This document shows, one piece after another, positions 8,643 to 18,017 of a stretch of DNA of 64,000 nucleotides (position 1 is the stretch's first letter; each line of letters starts with the position of its first letter). A program made the position numbers and the translations under genes. Under the pieces are notes generated by a model. The model worked only from the letters and a program-made list of their open reading frames with translations. It was not told the DNA's origin and did not search any database. Source of the stretch: Allobosea lathyri (GTDB lineage Bacteria; Pseudomonadota; Alphaproteobacteria; Rhizobiales; Beijerinckiaceae); the NCBI RefSeq assembly GCF_900108245.1, contig NZ_FNUY01000001.1:124001-188000 (forward strand), in the 5' to 3' direction.

Positions 8643-9857
8643 ATGGAGGCCACGGCGCGCCAGGCTGACATCGTGATCGTCGGGGCCGGCCTGGCGGGTT
8701 CAAGCGCTGCCGTGATGCTGGGCCGCACCGATCACGAGATCGTCCTTGTCGATCCCCATCCGGGCTGCCGCCCCGATTTCAGATGCGAGAAGTTCGATCC
8801 CTCGCAGATCCGCCTGCTGCGCCGCATGGGCCTTGCCGGGCTGGTATTGCCGCTTGCGACGCGCAGCCGTGAATTATGGGTCGCGCGCTTCGGCCGTCTG
8901 ATCGACAGGATGCCGGTCGATCAATACGGCATCCTCTACCAGGATCTCGTGAATGCGGTCCGCGCGGGCGTGCCCGATCAGGTGGCGCAACTGTCTGGAA
9001 CGGTCGCGGCCATCGAGCCCGGCGACAACCGCCAGATCGTGACGCTCCTGAACGGCGACAGGATCGATGCCCGTCTGGTGGTGCTGGCGAACGGGCTGAA
9101 CTGGGCCTTGCGACGCTCGCTCGGCATCACCTGCGAGATGCTGAGCCCGGCGCATTCCACCACGATCGGCTTCGATATCGCGCCATTGGACCGCAGCCGC
9201 TTCCCCTTTGAGTCGCTGACCTATTACGGCGAACATCCGGGGGACCGCACCGCCTATCTCACGCTGTTCAGGCTAGGCCAGGGCATGCGCGCCAATCTCA
9301 TGACCTATCGGGCGGCGGACGATCCGTGGCTGCGGGATTTTCGCGACGATCCGGAGGCAACGCTCCAGCGGTTGATGCCGGGCCTGGCCGCTCTCATCGG
9401 GCGGTTCAGCATCGCGCCCTCCATTCGCGTGAGACCGGCCGATCTCTACGCTGCCGGCCATGTCGAGCGGCCCGGCATCGTCCTCGTCGGCGACGCATTT
9501 GCCACGTCCTGTCCGGCCGCGGGAACGGGAACCAACAAGGTCCTGACCGATGTTGAGCGTCTTTGTGCCGTTCACGTTCCACGATGGCTGGCGACCCCCG
9601 GCATGGACCAGCGGAAGATAGCCAGCTTCTACGCGGACCCGGAGAAGCAGGCGGCGGACCTGCATTCGCTCCATGCGGCCTATGAACTGAAGTCGCTGTC
9701 GATCGCGGAGGGACTCATTTGGCGCATGCGGCGCGCAGGGCGATTCTGGGGTCGGCTGCTCAAGGGCCTGCTGCGGCGCAGCCTGGCCTGGCCAGGTGCG
9801 AGCCCGACGACCGCGGATGGCATCGGGCAGGGCGATGCTGCCCGGCTCCGCAAGTGA
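8643..9857 (+). CDS. FAD-dependent oxidoreductase (aromatic/geranylgeranyl-type monooxygenase fold)
   Basis: 404 residues from the ATG at 8643. The N-terminal dinucleotide-binding motif VIVGAGLAGSSAAVMLG with the following acidic VDPHP marks the FAD site, and the second FAD motif (GIVLVGDAFATSCPAAG) is at about residue 280, as in UbiH/PHBH-like flavoproteins. RCEKFDPSQIRLLRRMGL near residue 50 is in the place of the loop that lines the active site. It is held between acyltransferase genes within a co-directional run with 4-base spacing on the left. No known sugar reaction can be assigned; oxidation of a lipid carrier or acyl group is a possibility only. Confidence 0.82.
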   Translation: MEATARQADIVIVGAGLAGSSAAVMLGRTDHEIVLVDPHPGCRPDFRCEKFDPSQIRLLRRMGLAGLVLPLATRSRELWVARFGRLIDRMPVDQYGILYQDLVNAVRAGVPDQVAQLSGTVAAIEPGDNRQIVTLLNGDRIDARLVVLANGLNWALRRSLGITCEMLSPAHSTTIGFDIAPLDRSRFPFESLTYYGEHPGDRTAYLTLFRLGQGMRANLMTYRAADDPWLRDFRDDPEATLQRLMPGLAALIGRFSIAPSIRVRPADLYAAGHVERPGIVLVGDAFATSCPAAGTGTNKVLTDVERLCAVHVPRWLATPGMDQRKIASFYADPEKQAADLHSLHAAYELKSLSIAEGLIWRMRRAGRFWGRLLKGLLRRSLAWPGASPTTADGIGQGDAARLRK

Positions 9858-9900
9858 TGCCGCAAGTGACGCCGCAAGTGAATCCGCAACTGACGCCGCA
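9849..9900 (+). repeat. 12-bp tandem repeat, four copies
   Basis: Four consecutive 12-bp units (CGCAAGTGATGC, CGCAAGTGACGC, CGCAAGTGAATC, CGCAACTGACGC) plus CGCA. The first unit contains the stop codon of the FAD oxidoreductase gene, and the array ends just before the ribosome binding site (AAGGAGG, 9907-9913) of the next gene. Slippage here would change spacing between the two genes without breaking either. Confidence 0.8.
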
Positions 9901-9918
9901 CCGGACAAGGAGGAGATG

Positions 9919-11094
9919 ATGGCTGGATCGTCGATTGCTGCACTCCTTGAGCCGGCTGCACCGCGGGCCCGCCAGTCGGAGGTATTGCGGTTCGAGACAT
10001 ATGCTAATGTCGCACCGCTCTACGAGAGCTGGTGCGACCTTGAACAGCGTAGCGCGGACGCGACGATCTTCCAGTCTGCCGATTGGTGCCGGGCATGGGT
10101 CGAGGCGTCGGAAGCTGCAGGCGTGGCCGAGTCTCCGCGGATCGCGACGGTCTGGCGGGGGGACCGGCTCGTCCTGCTGTGGCCGCTGGCGATCCGGCGC
10201 CTTTCGGTGTTCCGGATCCTCCATGCTCTCGCCGAGCCGGCCACGCAATATGGCGATATCCTCATCGATGCCAGGGAGGACCGGGCCGCGCTTTTGGATA
10301 TGGCCTGGAAAGAGGTCCGTTCGTGGGTTGGCATCGACGCGATCGAACTCCGCCGTGTTCGGGATGGCTCCGCCCTGTCTCGTCTTCCCGAGCTGGCGCG
10401 GCATGATGTGAAGGGCTCGCAAGCCAGCGCGCCGCTGCTCGACTTCCGCCAACTCGACGCCGACAGCGCCGATGGGCAGCGCACGAGCAAGACACGGAAC
10501 GCGCTACGCCGACATGAGCGCCTACTGGCAGAGCTTGGTCCCGTCGCCTTCGACATTCTCGACCGGCGTCAGGATCAATGCGACGTTCTCGCGGAAGCCT
10601 TCAGGCTCAAACGCGAATGGCAGAAGGAAAAATCCGCAGTAAGCGCTGGCTATGCGCATCCCGCGAGCGAGGCCTCGCTCCTGCGGCTGGCGGGGGATGG
10701 GCAGCTGTTTGCAGCCCGACTGCGTGTGGGGAAGGATACGGCGGCGATCGAGCTCGGCGCTGTCCGGAACCGGCAATACTGGTCGCTGGTCCAGAGCTAT
10801 GATCTGCGCTTCTCCAAACACGCGCCTGGACGGCTGCTGTTCTGGCATCTGCTCGAGACATGCCCCAGCCTCTCGATCGATGTTTTCGACTTTCTGGCCC
10901 CTGCCCACCGGCACAAACTCGAGTGGTCCAACCGGGAAACCGGCATCCGCGACTATCTGATGCCAATCTCGATCAGGGGGCGCGCTGCGGTATCCTATCT
11001 GTTGAACGTCAAGCCGAGATTGCGTGAGCTCTATATCCGGCTCCCAGCTGGACTCCGCCGTCGCGCGGCGCGGCTGGTGCATGAGTTGAGTTGA
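9919..11094 (+). CDS. GNAT-fold acyltransferase of the BioF2-like/Acetyltransf_6 type (third of three)
   Basis: 391 residues from the ATG at 9919, chosen because AAGGAGG lies five bases upstream; the frame is open back to 9796, but that part is repeat DNA. Conserved landmarks: TIFQSADWCRAWVEA near the start, TSKTRNALRRHERLLAELG mid-protein (the basic block), EAFRLKREWQKEK, and LLFWHLLETCPSLSIDVFDF toward the end. This is the common CelD/BioF2-like acyltransferase arrangement of polysaccharide clusters and is more distant from the two upstream paralogues than they are from each other. Acceptor unknown. Confidence 0.8.
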   Translation: MAGSSIAALLEPAAPRARQSEVLRFETYANVAPLYESWCDLEQRSADATIFQSADWCRAWVEASEAAGVAESPRIATVWRGDRLVLLWPLAIRRLSVFRILHALAEPATQYGDILIDAREDRAALLDMAWKEVRSWVGIDAIELRRVRDGSALSRLPELARHDVKGSQASAPLLDFRQLDADSADGQRTSKTRNALRRHERLLAELGPVAFDILDRRQDQCDVLAEAFRLKREWQKEKSAVSAGYAHPASEASLLRLAGDGQLFAARLRVGKDTAAIELGAVRNRQYWSLVQSYDLRFSKHAPGRLLFWHLLETCPSLSIDVFDFLAPAHRHKLEWSNRETGIRDYLMPISIRGRAAVSYLLNVKPRLRELYIRLPAGLRRRAARLVHELS

Positions 11095-11120
11095 ACTCGT
11101 TGAGCTGAACTCGTTGAGCC
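11086..11120 (+). repeat. 14-bp direct repeat after the third acyltransferase gene
   Basis: TTGAGTTGAACTCG (11086-11099) is followed directly by TTGAGCTGAACTCG (11100-11113) and TTGAGCC. The first copy includes the TGA stop (11092-11094). Nothing else is visible in the 190-base spacer up to the polymerase gene. Confidence 0.75.
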
Positions 11121-11287
11121 GATCTCCGCTTGAAAACGGACGAAGGCTGTCATGCGTTGCAGGGCCGGATACCCCCTTGGTGCATCGGTAGTACCTCCAG
11201 CGCCGGGCTCGACTGAGGCATCGCCGCCGCATCTTATTGATAGGTGCCGCTCATGCGCAGACGCCGCGTCCTGGCCCAGGAGTTCAC

Positions 11288-12763
11288 ATGCAAAGCGGCG
11301 TCCACGCCGGACGGGCGGCTGCGCGAGAACCGACGATGCCGCAGCCTGACGCAACGGCTATCACGACCATGCCGGCCCAAGCCGCCGGACGCGAGCGTGA
11401 CTTTGGCGATTACTATCTCCTGTTCCTGTGCGTCCTGCTTGCGGGATACGCGAGCTTCGGAAAAGGCTTCGCCTATATCGGCGTCCCCCCGCTGTTCATT
11501 GGCGAGATCGCGCTGGGGCTCGGGCTGGTTGCCTTGATGCTGTCGGGCTGCTGGCTCGCCATGATGATGACGCTGCCAAGCCTGGTTCTACTGGCGCTGA
11601 TGGCATGGGTCGTCATTCGCACCCTGCCTTATTTGGGCATCCACGGTGTCGACGCTCTGCGCGACAGCGTGCTCGCCGTATACGGCGTCTTCGCCTTCAT
11701 CATCGTCGGACTGATCCTGCAAAAGCCGTCGCGCCTTGGCCGGATGATCAGGATATATAGCGGGTTCGCGCTGTTCTACGGCTTTGCGGGGGCTGTGCTC
11801 GCCTATACGACGAGTACGCTGTCCGACATTCTCTCCTGGCCGTTCTCAGGTGTTCCCGTCGTCTATGTCCGGATGGGCGAGGCCTCCGTTCACCTCTGCG
11901 GTGCCGCTATCTTCGTCCTGCTCGGCTTGCGGCGTGTCCCGCTCCTGTGGACGCTGGCGATGCTGGTGGGCTTCGTCATGATCTCGATCAGCAGGGGGGC
12001 GATGCTGGCCTTCCTCCTCCCGGTATGCGCCGCGGCGGTACTGGGCGGCAAGCTCCATCGCCTGATGCCGATCCTGACGGGCGGGGGGGCGCTCTTCGCG
12101 ATCATGCTGGCGCTGGGGCTGCAGGTCGAGCTCGCCGGAGGCCGTGTCATCGGCCCGACCCAGCTGGTCAATAATTTCGAGAGCCTGCTTGGCCATAGCG
12201 AGGCGGCAAACCTCGATGGTACCAAGACCTGGCGCTTGCGCTGGTGGCAGTCGATCCAGGACTACACCCTGCATGGCCCGTACTTCTGGGCCGGCAAGGG
12301 TTTCGGGGTCAATCTTGCCGAGGATGACGGATACGTCGTCGGGCAGGAGACGGGCGGCACGCCGGTTCGCGCGCCGCACAATGCCCATCTCAACATGCTG
12401 GCGCGTGCCGGCGTGCCGGGGCTGGTGCTGTGGACGCTGACCGCCGTGACGTGGTTTGCGATGCTCATGCGCTGGATGGTCGTGGCGCGACGCCGCGGCG
12501 ATGTCGACTGGGCCAATCTCTTCATCTGGATTGCCTGCTACGGCCTTTCGATGCTGATCAACGCCTCGTTCGACGTGGCGCTCGAGGGGCCGATGCTCGG
12601 CATCTGGTACTGGTGCATTATCGGGCTCGGCATCGCATCGACGATGATCTACGCGGCATCGCTGGACACGCAGCGGCGCAGCCTTTCAGCTCTCCGCGCA
12701 CCTGCCGCGTCGTCGCAAAATCTGCCTTTGAAGCAAAGTCTACCTTGGGGGACACAGCGGTGA
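11288..12763 (+). CDS. O-antigen ligase/polymerase (Wzy/WaaL-like) membrane protein
   Basis: 491 residues from the ATG at 11288, which has AGGAG five bases upstream. Around ten or more hydrophobic segments, beginning with YYLLFLCVLLAGYASF, and a large periplasmic loop (about residues 270-380) with WRLRWWQSIQDYTLHG followed by GKGFGVN and APHNAHLNMLARAGVPGLVL. The last piece, with its HNxxL-type motif, is diagnostic of the Wzy_C/O-antigen ligase superfamily. In this locus it is the best candidate for the enzyme that polymerises repeat units at the outer face of the inner membrane. It overlaps the start of the beta-helix gene. Confidence 0.85.
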   Translation: MQSGVHAGRAAAREPTMPQPDATAITTMPAQAAGRERDFGDYYLLFLCVLLAGYASFGKGFAYIGVPPLFIGEIALGLGLVALMLSGCWLAMMMTLPSLVLLALMAWVVIRTLPYLGIHGVDALRDSVLAVYGVFAFIIVGLILQKPSRLGRMIRIYSGFALFYGFAGAVLAYTTSTLSDILSWPFSGVPVVYVRMGEASVHLCGAAIFVLLGLRRVPLLWTLAMLVGFVMISISRGAMLAFLLPVCAAAVLGGKLHRLMPILTGGGALFAIMLALGLQVELAGGRVIGPTQLVNNFESLLGHSEAANLDGTKTWRLRWWQSIQDYTLHGPYFWAGKGFGVNLAEDDGYVVGQETGGTPVRAPHNAHLNMLARAGVPGLVLWTLTAVTWFAMLMRWMVVARRRGDVDWANLFIWIACYGLSMLINASFDVALEGPMLGIWYWCIIGLGIASTMIYAASLDTQRRSLSALRAPAASSQNLPLKQSLPWGTQR

Positions 12764-14208
12764 ATGCCGCCATCTGGGCCGTTCTCGCCGTCACGCTGTC
12801 GGCGGTCTCGGCCGCGGCGGAACAGGGCGTGGGGGAAGCCTGCCCGGCCGATGCAATCCGGATCGACCAGGGCCAATCCGTCGGGGACGCCGTGGAGCGG
12901 GCGGCGCCGGGCGCGGCCTTCTGTATCGCGGCAGGTACCCATCGCATGCAGTTCGCCGTGCCGAAATCCGGTCAGCGCTTCTTCGGCGAGCCGGGAGCTA
13001 TCCTCAACGGCGCGAGGGTCGTGACGAATTTCCTTCGCCTCGGCGAGATCTGGGTCGCAGGCGGCCAAACCCAGACCGGCGTCGAACGGGGTGTCTGTGC
13101 GAGTGGCTATGAAGCCTGCGCGCTGTCGATCGGTGTTTTCATGGACGGGCAGCCGCTGCGACAGGTCGCCGGCCGGGGGCTGTTGCGGTCGGGCACATTT
13201 TTCTTCGACCGCTTCAGGCACGAAATCGTCCTGGTCGATTCCCCCGATGACAAGCTCGTCGAGGTCTCGGCCACGCGCTACGCCTTTCGCAGCGCGGCCG
13301 ATGGCGTGGTGATCCGCGGCCTCGTCGTCGAGAAATACTTCAACCCCGCGCAGGAGGGGGCAATCCATGGCGAGGGCAGGGGCTGGCGGGTGGAGAACTG
13401 CGAACTGCGCCTGAACGGCGGCGCCGGCGTCGCCGTCGGGTCGGACAGTGCCGTGTCCAATTGCAGTATCCATCACAATGGCCAGATCGGCGCGACGGCG
13501 GACGGCTCCAACATCCTCTTCGATTCCAACGAGATCTGGTCCAACAACATCTATGGCTTCGATCCCGGTTGGGATGCGGGCGGTATCAAGATCACCGTGA
13601 GTTCGCAGCTCGTTTTCCGCAACAACCATGTCCACCACAACAACGGGCCTGGCCTGTGGTGCGACGAGCGCTGCGTGGACGCCCTGTTCGAAGGCAATGT
13701 CGTCGAATTCAACCAGTCGGCCGGGATTTTCTTCGAACTTTCGTCAAAGGCTGTGATCCGTCGCAACACGCTGCGCCAGAACAACCAGGCGGGGTATTCC
13801 TGGCTCTGGGGCGCCGAAATCCAGATTGCGGCTTCCGAGGATGCCGATATCTACGAGAACACCCTGATCGTCCGGGATTCCGGCCGGGCGGTCATGCTGA
13901 TCGATCAGAACCGCTGGAAGGTCGGCGGTGGCTTCTACAAGACGCGCCGCAACCGCGTGCACGACAACGATATCAGCTTCCTCGGCACCGGCGCTGCCGG
14001 CGGCGCCTCCAGTTCGGACAGGCAGGCCGAGAATTTCAGGATCATCACGACGGGCGGCAACAGCTTCGATCGCAACGTCTACCGCTTCCGTGGCGGTCAG
14101 CCGCCGATCTTCATCTGGGACACGCTCCAGATGGATTTCGCCGGCTTTCGCAAGCAGGGCCAGGAGCGCAACGGCTCCATCAGCGTCGGCGAACCGCCCA
14201 AACCATAA
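12760..14208 (+). CDS. Secreted right-handed parallel beta-helix protein (polysaccharide lyase/epimerase-like)
   Basis: 482 residues from a GTG at 12760 (GGGGGA seven bases upstream; overlaps the previous stop). A signal peptide is clear (AAIWAVLAVTLSAVSAAA). From about residue 170 onward the sequence shows the pectate-lyase-like coil pattern with repeated short Asn-containing turns: VENCELRLNGG, VSNCSIHHNGQ, LFDSNEIWSNN, VFRNNHVHHNNG, LFEGNVVEFNQS, VIRRNTLRQNN, IYENTLIV. Such NosD/PbH1-type solenoids in EPS loci are lyases, epimerases or processing enzymes in the periplasm. No specific catalytic triad could be assigned by eye. Confidence 0.82.
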   Translation: MNAAIWAVLAVTLSAVSAAAEQGVGEACPADAIRIDQGQSVGDAVERAAPGAAFCIAAGTHRMQFAVPKSGQRFFGEPGAILNGARVVTNFLRLGEIWVAGGQTQTGVERGVCASGYEACALSIGVFMDGQPLRQVAGRGLLRSGTFFFDRFRHEIVLVDSPDDKLVEVSATRYAFRSAADGVVIRGLVVEKYFNPAQEGAIHGEGRGWRVENCELRLNGGAGVAVGSDSAVSNCSIHHNGQIGATADGSNILFDSNEIWSNNIYGFDPGWDAGGIKITVSSQLVFRNNHVHHNNGPGLWCDERCVDALFEGNVVEFNQSAGIFFELSSKAVIRRNTLRQNNQAGYSWLWGAEIQIAASEDADIYENTLIVRDSGRAVMLIDQNRWKVGGGFYKTRRNRVHDNDISFLGTGAAGGASSSDRQAENFRIITTGGNSFDRNVYRFRGGQPPIFIWDTLQMDFAGFRKQGQERNGSISVGEPPKP

Positions 14209-14269
14209 ACAAACGAAAGGCGGTCGTCGGAGCCGCCGCTCAAGTTTCGGGAGGGCGGTTCACCTGCCG

Positions 14270-15364
14270 TTACAGCGCCGACGGCACTGGCTTTCCGGCG
14301 GGTATCACGGGGCTCCTGCGCCGCAGTCTCCGGTCTATCGGCTTCTCGACGGTGACGAAGACGAGGACCCCCACCGCGATGCTGAAGGCGATGCCGACGA
14401 TCCGCACCGGCACGTCGAACGATGCGGGAATGTCAAAGCGGCCGAGCAGTTTCCCGCAGGCGGACAGAACGAGCCAGTGCGACAGATAGATGCTGAAGGA
14501 GGCGTCGCCGAGCTTCCAGACGAAGCGGTTGAGCGCGTCGTCCACGAAAATCCTGCGGCAGGAGATGAAAATCGCGAAGATGAGGGATGCGACGCCGATG
14601 CGGTAGCTGGACAGCAATCCCCATTCCGGTGCGAGCCACAACGGCGTTATGGCAAGCAGCCCGAAGGGGAGCGCATTCAGCCCCCTTTCATGCGGTTTCA
14701 TCTCTTCGAGCAGGCGCATCAGCCAGCCGAAGCCGAAGGCGAGCATGAACGGGCTGAAGATGTGGGACAGGATGGCATTGGAACCCGCTCCGGGTGCGCC
14801 GGCAATCATCGGGCTCGGCGGTCCACCCATGATGATCCCGATCGCGCCCAGAGCGGCGAGCAGCCAGGCCAGCAGGAGTTTGGCCGAATTGCTGCCCCCG
14901 ATCGTCAGCAGCATCACGGCAACCGAGCCGTAGAAGATCATCTCGTATTCGAGCGTCCAGCCGACTCCGAGGATCGGAAAGCCCATTTGCGGCAGGATCA
15001 GATAGGATTTCGCCATGGAGACGAAATCGGGGGCGAAGTTGTTCAGATGCCAGGTGGGATTGAGCAGGTAAGCGATGACCGCAAGGCTCGTGAAGATCCA
15101 GTACATCGGATAGAGGCGCAGGATGCGGGAACCGAGGAACGCTCCCGCCTTCTGCGATGGACCGACCCTCATGCAGATCACATAGCCGGAGACGACGAAG
15201 AACAGCTCCACGCCGATCGCCGAGAGTGGCTGGTACCAGGACGGCGTGATCGTGCCGGTCGTGAAATGCTTCGTCAGCAGGTTGGAGTGGCAGATCACGA
15301 CCTCGCAGGCTGCCAGCGCGCGCAGCCATTGTATCTCGGTCCGTCGTTCCACCTGCGCAGTCAT
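14270..15364 (-). CDS. Acyltransferase 3 family membrane protein (polysaccharide O-acyltransferase)
   Basis: 364 residues with about ten hydrophobic segments. The start (MTAQVERRTEIQWLRALAAC, then VVICHS) is the classic acyltransferase-3 opening, including the catalytic-type His after the first helix. ELFFVVSGYVICM is the second signature. It probably transfers acetyl or another acyl group across the inner membrane to the polysaccharide, as OafA/ExoZ-type proteins do. Convergent with the beta-helix gene and co-directional with the WbaP-like gene 83 bp upstream. Confidence 0.88.
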   Translation of the reverse strand: MTAQVERRTEIQWLRALAACEVVICHSNLLTKHFTTGTITPSWYQPLSAIGVELFFVVSGYVICMRVGPSQKAGAFLGSRILRLYPMYWIFTSLAVIAYLLNPTWHLNNFAPDFVSMAKSYLILPQMGFPILGVGWTLEYEMIFYGSVAVMLLTIGGSNSAKLLLAWLLAALGAIGIIMGGPPSPMIAGAPGAGSNAILSHIFSPFMLAFGFGWLMRLLEEMKPHERGLNALPFGLLAITPLWLAPEWGLLSSYRIGVASLIFAIFISCRRIFVDDALNRFVWKLGDASFSIYLSHWLVLSACGKLLGRFDIPASFDVPVRIVGIAFSIAVGVLVFVTVEKPIDRRLRRRSPVIPAGKPVPSAL

Positions 15365-15447
15365 AGCTTTTTGCCGGATAGCCTAGGCAATGCGGGAGGG
15401 CTGGAGCCACGTCGCTCCGTGCTGCCGCACGCGAATCCGGCCCTCTC

Positions 15448-16917
15448 TCATTTGGCGCCTCTTGCCGTGAAGACGGCAGGAAACGTCTCGATGATGATGT
15501 AGAGATCGAGCCAGATCGACCAGTTCCGGATGTAGAACAGATCCTGCTCCTGCTGCACGTCGATGTCGCCGCCACTGCGGGAACTGACCTGCCAAAGCCC
15601 GGTCAGACCTGGCGGAACGCTGACGCGCAGGGTCTGGAAGGCCGTATCGAAGCTGTTCATGTGATAGTCGGGGAAGGGCCGGGGGCCGACCAGGCTCATC
15701 TCCCCGCGCAGGATGTTCCAGAGCTGCGGCAGCTCATCGAGGCTGGACCGGCGCAGGAAATGCCCGATCGCGGGAAGCACCCTCGGATCGGCGCTGAGTT
15801 TGAAGAACCGCGCCCATTCCGCCTGTGCGTCGGGATTGTCCTGCAGATGCTCGCGCAGCCGCTCCTCGGCATTGCCATACATGGTTCGCAACTTGAGCAC
15901 GTTCAGTACCCGCCCGTCCCGGCCGACACGGCGTTGGCGGTAGAAGGCGGGGCCCGGGTCGGCGAACTTGATGGCCAGAGCGAGGATCGCGATGAGGGGA
16001 GCAGCCACGATCGTCGCGGGAATGGCGACCAGCAGGTCGACCGCGCGCTTGACGGCGAGATTGCCCGACCGAAACAGATCGAAGCGCACTTCCAGCCCGA
16101 CCGCACTCCCGAGATTGCGGGTGCGCAGGCCCAGATTGGGGATGCCGCCCGTGCCTTCCGCGACGATCACATGCGCGAAGGGCAGCCGGGACAGGTGAGT
16201 AGCCTCCGCGACCTCCGACCCCTTCAGATCGGACGCCGCGATGATCGCGACCTCGACGACACCGGGGAGGCGATGCATGTCCGCCATGCCGCAGAGCACC
16301 GGCAGGGCTGTGTCGGGCCACTGACCGCTTTCGGGCGGGTCGCAGACGATGCCGATCGGGTTCAGGCCGAGCTTGGGCTGTTCCAGCAGGGTCCTCGCCA
16401 GCTGCGCGCATTGCTCGGGCGAGCCGATCAGGACGGTGGGCGCGCCCCATAGGCCGCTCTGCATGAGAGGCAGCCGCGCCATGCCTTCCAGATAGTAGCC
16501 GATGATGAACAGGAGCGCGGTGACGACGCCGATGGCGGCCATGTCCGCAGTGGAGTTCCAGGCGGCGGTGACGGCAACCATCGCCACGCCCAAACCCATA
16601 GCGCCCAGGGCGCGAAGCCGAAGCCGGGCGATCGGACAAGGTCCCCAGCAGCCATAGAGGCCGATAAAGGCGTGGAGGGGGGCAAGCGCGGCGAAGAGTA
16701 CGAGCGCGCCCTCAGCCCAGGCCCAGCTTGCAGGCGGCACCAGGATTTCGCTGGCTGCGACCGCTATGGCCGCCGCCAGATAGTCGCATGTCATCAGCGC
16801 GGCAACGACGACCGCCCGACGTGGCGACCACCTGAACGCGTGGTGAGAACTGGCCGTGGACGGAGCAAGCTTGCTCCAGTCCATCTGTGCCGTTGCCGAT
16901 GGTACGCCCCATTGCAT
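15448..16917 (-). CDS. Undecaprenyl-phosphate sugar-1-phosphate transferase (WbaP/ExoY-like initiating transferase)
   Basis: 489 residues. The N-terminal half holds four or five membrane helices and a Rossmann-like cytoplasmic domain (about 140-260), as in WbaP. The C-terminal catalytic part begins KRAVDLLVAIPATIVAAPL (about 285) and has the whole bacterial sugar transferase signature: FYRQRRVGRDGR, LKLRTM, RRSSLDELPQLWNILRGE, MSLVGPRP and PPGLTGLWQVSSRS. It links the first sugar phosphate (galactose or glucose in studied homologues) to the lipid carrier, starting each repeat unit. Its gene is the distal part of a leftward group with the epimerase and WecG-type genes. Confidence 0.92.
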   Translation of the reverse strand: MQWGVPSATAQMDWSKLAPSTASSHHAFRWSPRRAVVVAALMTCDYLAAAIAVAASEILVPPASWAWAEGALVLFAALAPLHAFIGLYGCWGPCPIARLRLRALGAMGLGVAMVAVTAAWNSTADMAAIGVVTALLFIIGYYLEGMARLPLMQSGLWGAPTVLIGSPEQCAQLARTLLEQPKLGLNPIGIVCDPPESGQWPDTALPVLCGMADMHRLPGVVEVAIIAASDLKGSEVAEATHLSRLPFAHVIVAEGTGGIPNLGLRTRNLGSAVGLEVRFDLFRSGNLAVKRAVDLLVAIPATIVAAPLIAILALAIKFADPGPAFYRQRRVGRDGRVLNVLKLRTMYGNAEERLREHLQDNPDAQAEWARFFKLSADPRVLPAIGHFLRRSSLDELPQLWNILRGEMSLVGPRPFPDYHMNSFDTAFQTLRVSVPPGLTGLWQVSSRSGGDIDVQQEQDLFYIRNWSIWLDLYIIIETFPAVFTARGAK

Positions 16918-16967
16918 GGCGCTCCGACTCCCGTCCCTGGCGCCCCCGGCCTATGTGCCGGCTCAAT

Positions 16968-17969
16968 TTATTCCGCAGCCTGGCTCGCCGGGACGTGCAC
17001 CTCGCCGCGGCCGCCAGTGACCATGTCCGCGATCCAGCGATAGGTTGGCACCATCCCGTCCCGCAGCATGATGCGCGGCTCCCAGTCGAGGATCTCGCGC
17101 AAGCGGGAGTTGTCGCTGTTGCGCCCGCGCACGCCCTGTGGGCGCGAGGTGTCATGGCGCTTGACGAGGGTCTTGCCCGCGATCTGCGAGACCAGATCGA
17201 CGAGCTCGTCGACCGTGACCAGCTCGTCCGTCCCCAGATTGAGCGGGCGGTCATAGTCGGACTGCATGATCCGGAAGATGCCTTCGACGCAGTCGTCGAC
17301 ATGCATGAATGAGCGCGTCTGCTGGCCGTCACCCCAGATCTCGATCGTGCCGCCATCGGGAAGCCCGGCAATCTTGCGGCTGATAGCGGCAGGCGCCTTT
17401 TCCCGTCCACCGTCATAGGTTCCCAACGGACCATAGACGTTATGGAAACGGACCGTTCTTGTCTGAAAGCCCCAATCCTCGGTGAAGTACTGGCAGAGCT
17501 TCTCCATGTAGAGCTTCTCGAGGCCGTAGCCCTCTTCGGGATCGGCCGGGAAGGCGTCGTCCTCGCGCAACGGCGTGACGTCCGGCTTGGTCTGCAGATA
17601 TTGCGGATAGACGCAGGCCGACGACGAGAACAGGAAGCGTTTCACGCTGTTCTCGCGGGCCGTCTTGAGCATGTTCACATTGATCAGGGTGTTGTGCAGC
17701 GCAATGGCTGCATGCGAGGTCGTGATGTATCCGATGCCGCCCATATCGGCCGCGAGATGATAGACTTCATCGACGCCGGCCGTCGCGATCGCGCAGTTCT
17801 TCTCCACGCGGAGATCGAGCAGCTTGAATTCATGGGCCGATGTCGGCGCGTATTCGGGGCTCTTGATGTCGACGCCGCGGACCCGGCGTCCCTTCTTGAT
17901 GAGGTGGTCGACGAGGTGGTGCCCGATGAAGCCGCCGGCTCCCGTGACAAGTGCGATTTTCTCAGACAT
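16968..17969 (-). CDS. NAD-dependent epimerase, GDP-mannose 3,5-epimerase-like
   Basis: 333-residue extended SDR. Besides GAGGFIG (11-17), SSSACVYP and the catalytic YGLEK, it has the distinctive blocks of plant-type GDP-mannose 3,5-epimerase: LAADMGGIGYI, RFHNVYGPLGTYDGGREKAP, WGDGQQTRSF and GVRGRNSDN. These lie in the same order and spacing as I recall for that enzyme. The predicted reaction converts GDP-D-mannose to GDP-L-galactose/GDP-L-gulose, supplying a rare sugar to the polysaccharide. AAGGAG precedes the ATG. Specific function is inferred from motifs, not from a search; a generic NAD-dependent epimerase is the fallback. Confidence 0.8.
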   Translation of the reverse strand: MSEKIALVTGAGGFIGHHLVDHLIKKGRRVRGVDIKSPEYAPTSAHEFKLLDLRVEKNCAIATAGVDEVYHLAADMGGIGYITTSHAAIALHNTLINVNMLKTARENSVKRFLFSSSACVYPQYLQTKPDVTPLREDDAFPADPEEGYGLEKLYMEKLCQYFTEDWGFQTRTVRFHNVYGPLGTYDGGREKAPAAISRKIAGLPDGGTIEIWGDGQQTRSFMHVDDCVEGIFRIMQSDYDRPLNLGTDELVTVDELVDLVSQIAGKTLVKRHDTSRPQGVRGRNSDNSRLREILDWEPRIMLRDGMVPTYRWIADMVTGGRGEVHVPASQAAE

Positions 17970-18017
17970 ATCCCGCTCCTTGGTCCTTGAAATGAAATGG
18001 TAAAATGACGTCGAGGT

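Noticed and set aside
13928..15502. 524-residue plus-strand frame over the acyltransferase-3 gene
   Set aside because: Antisense to a clear membrane protein and crosses the beta-helix gene's end; no domain features.
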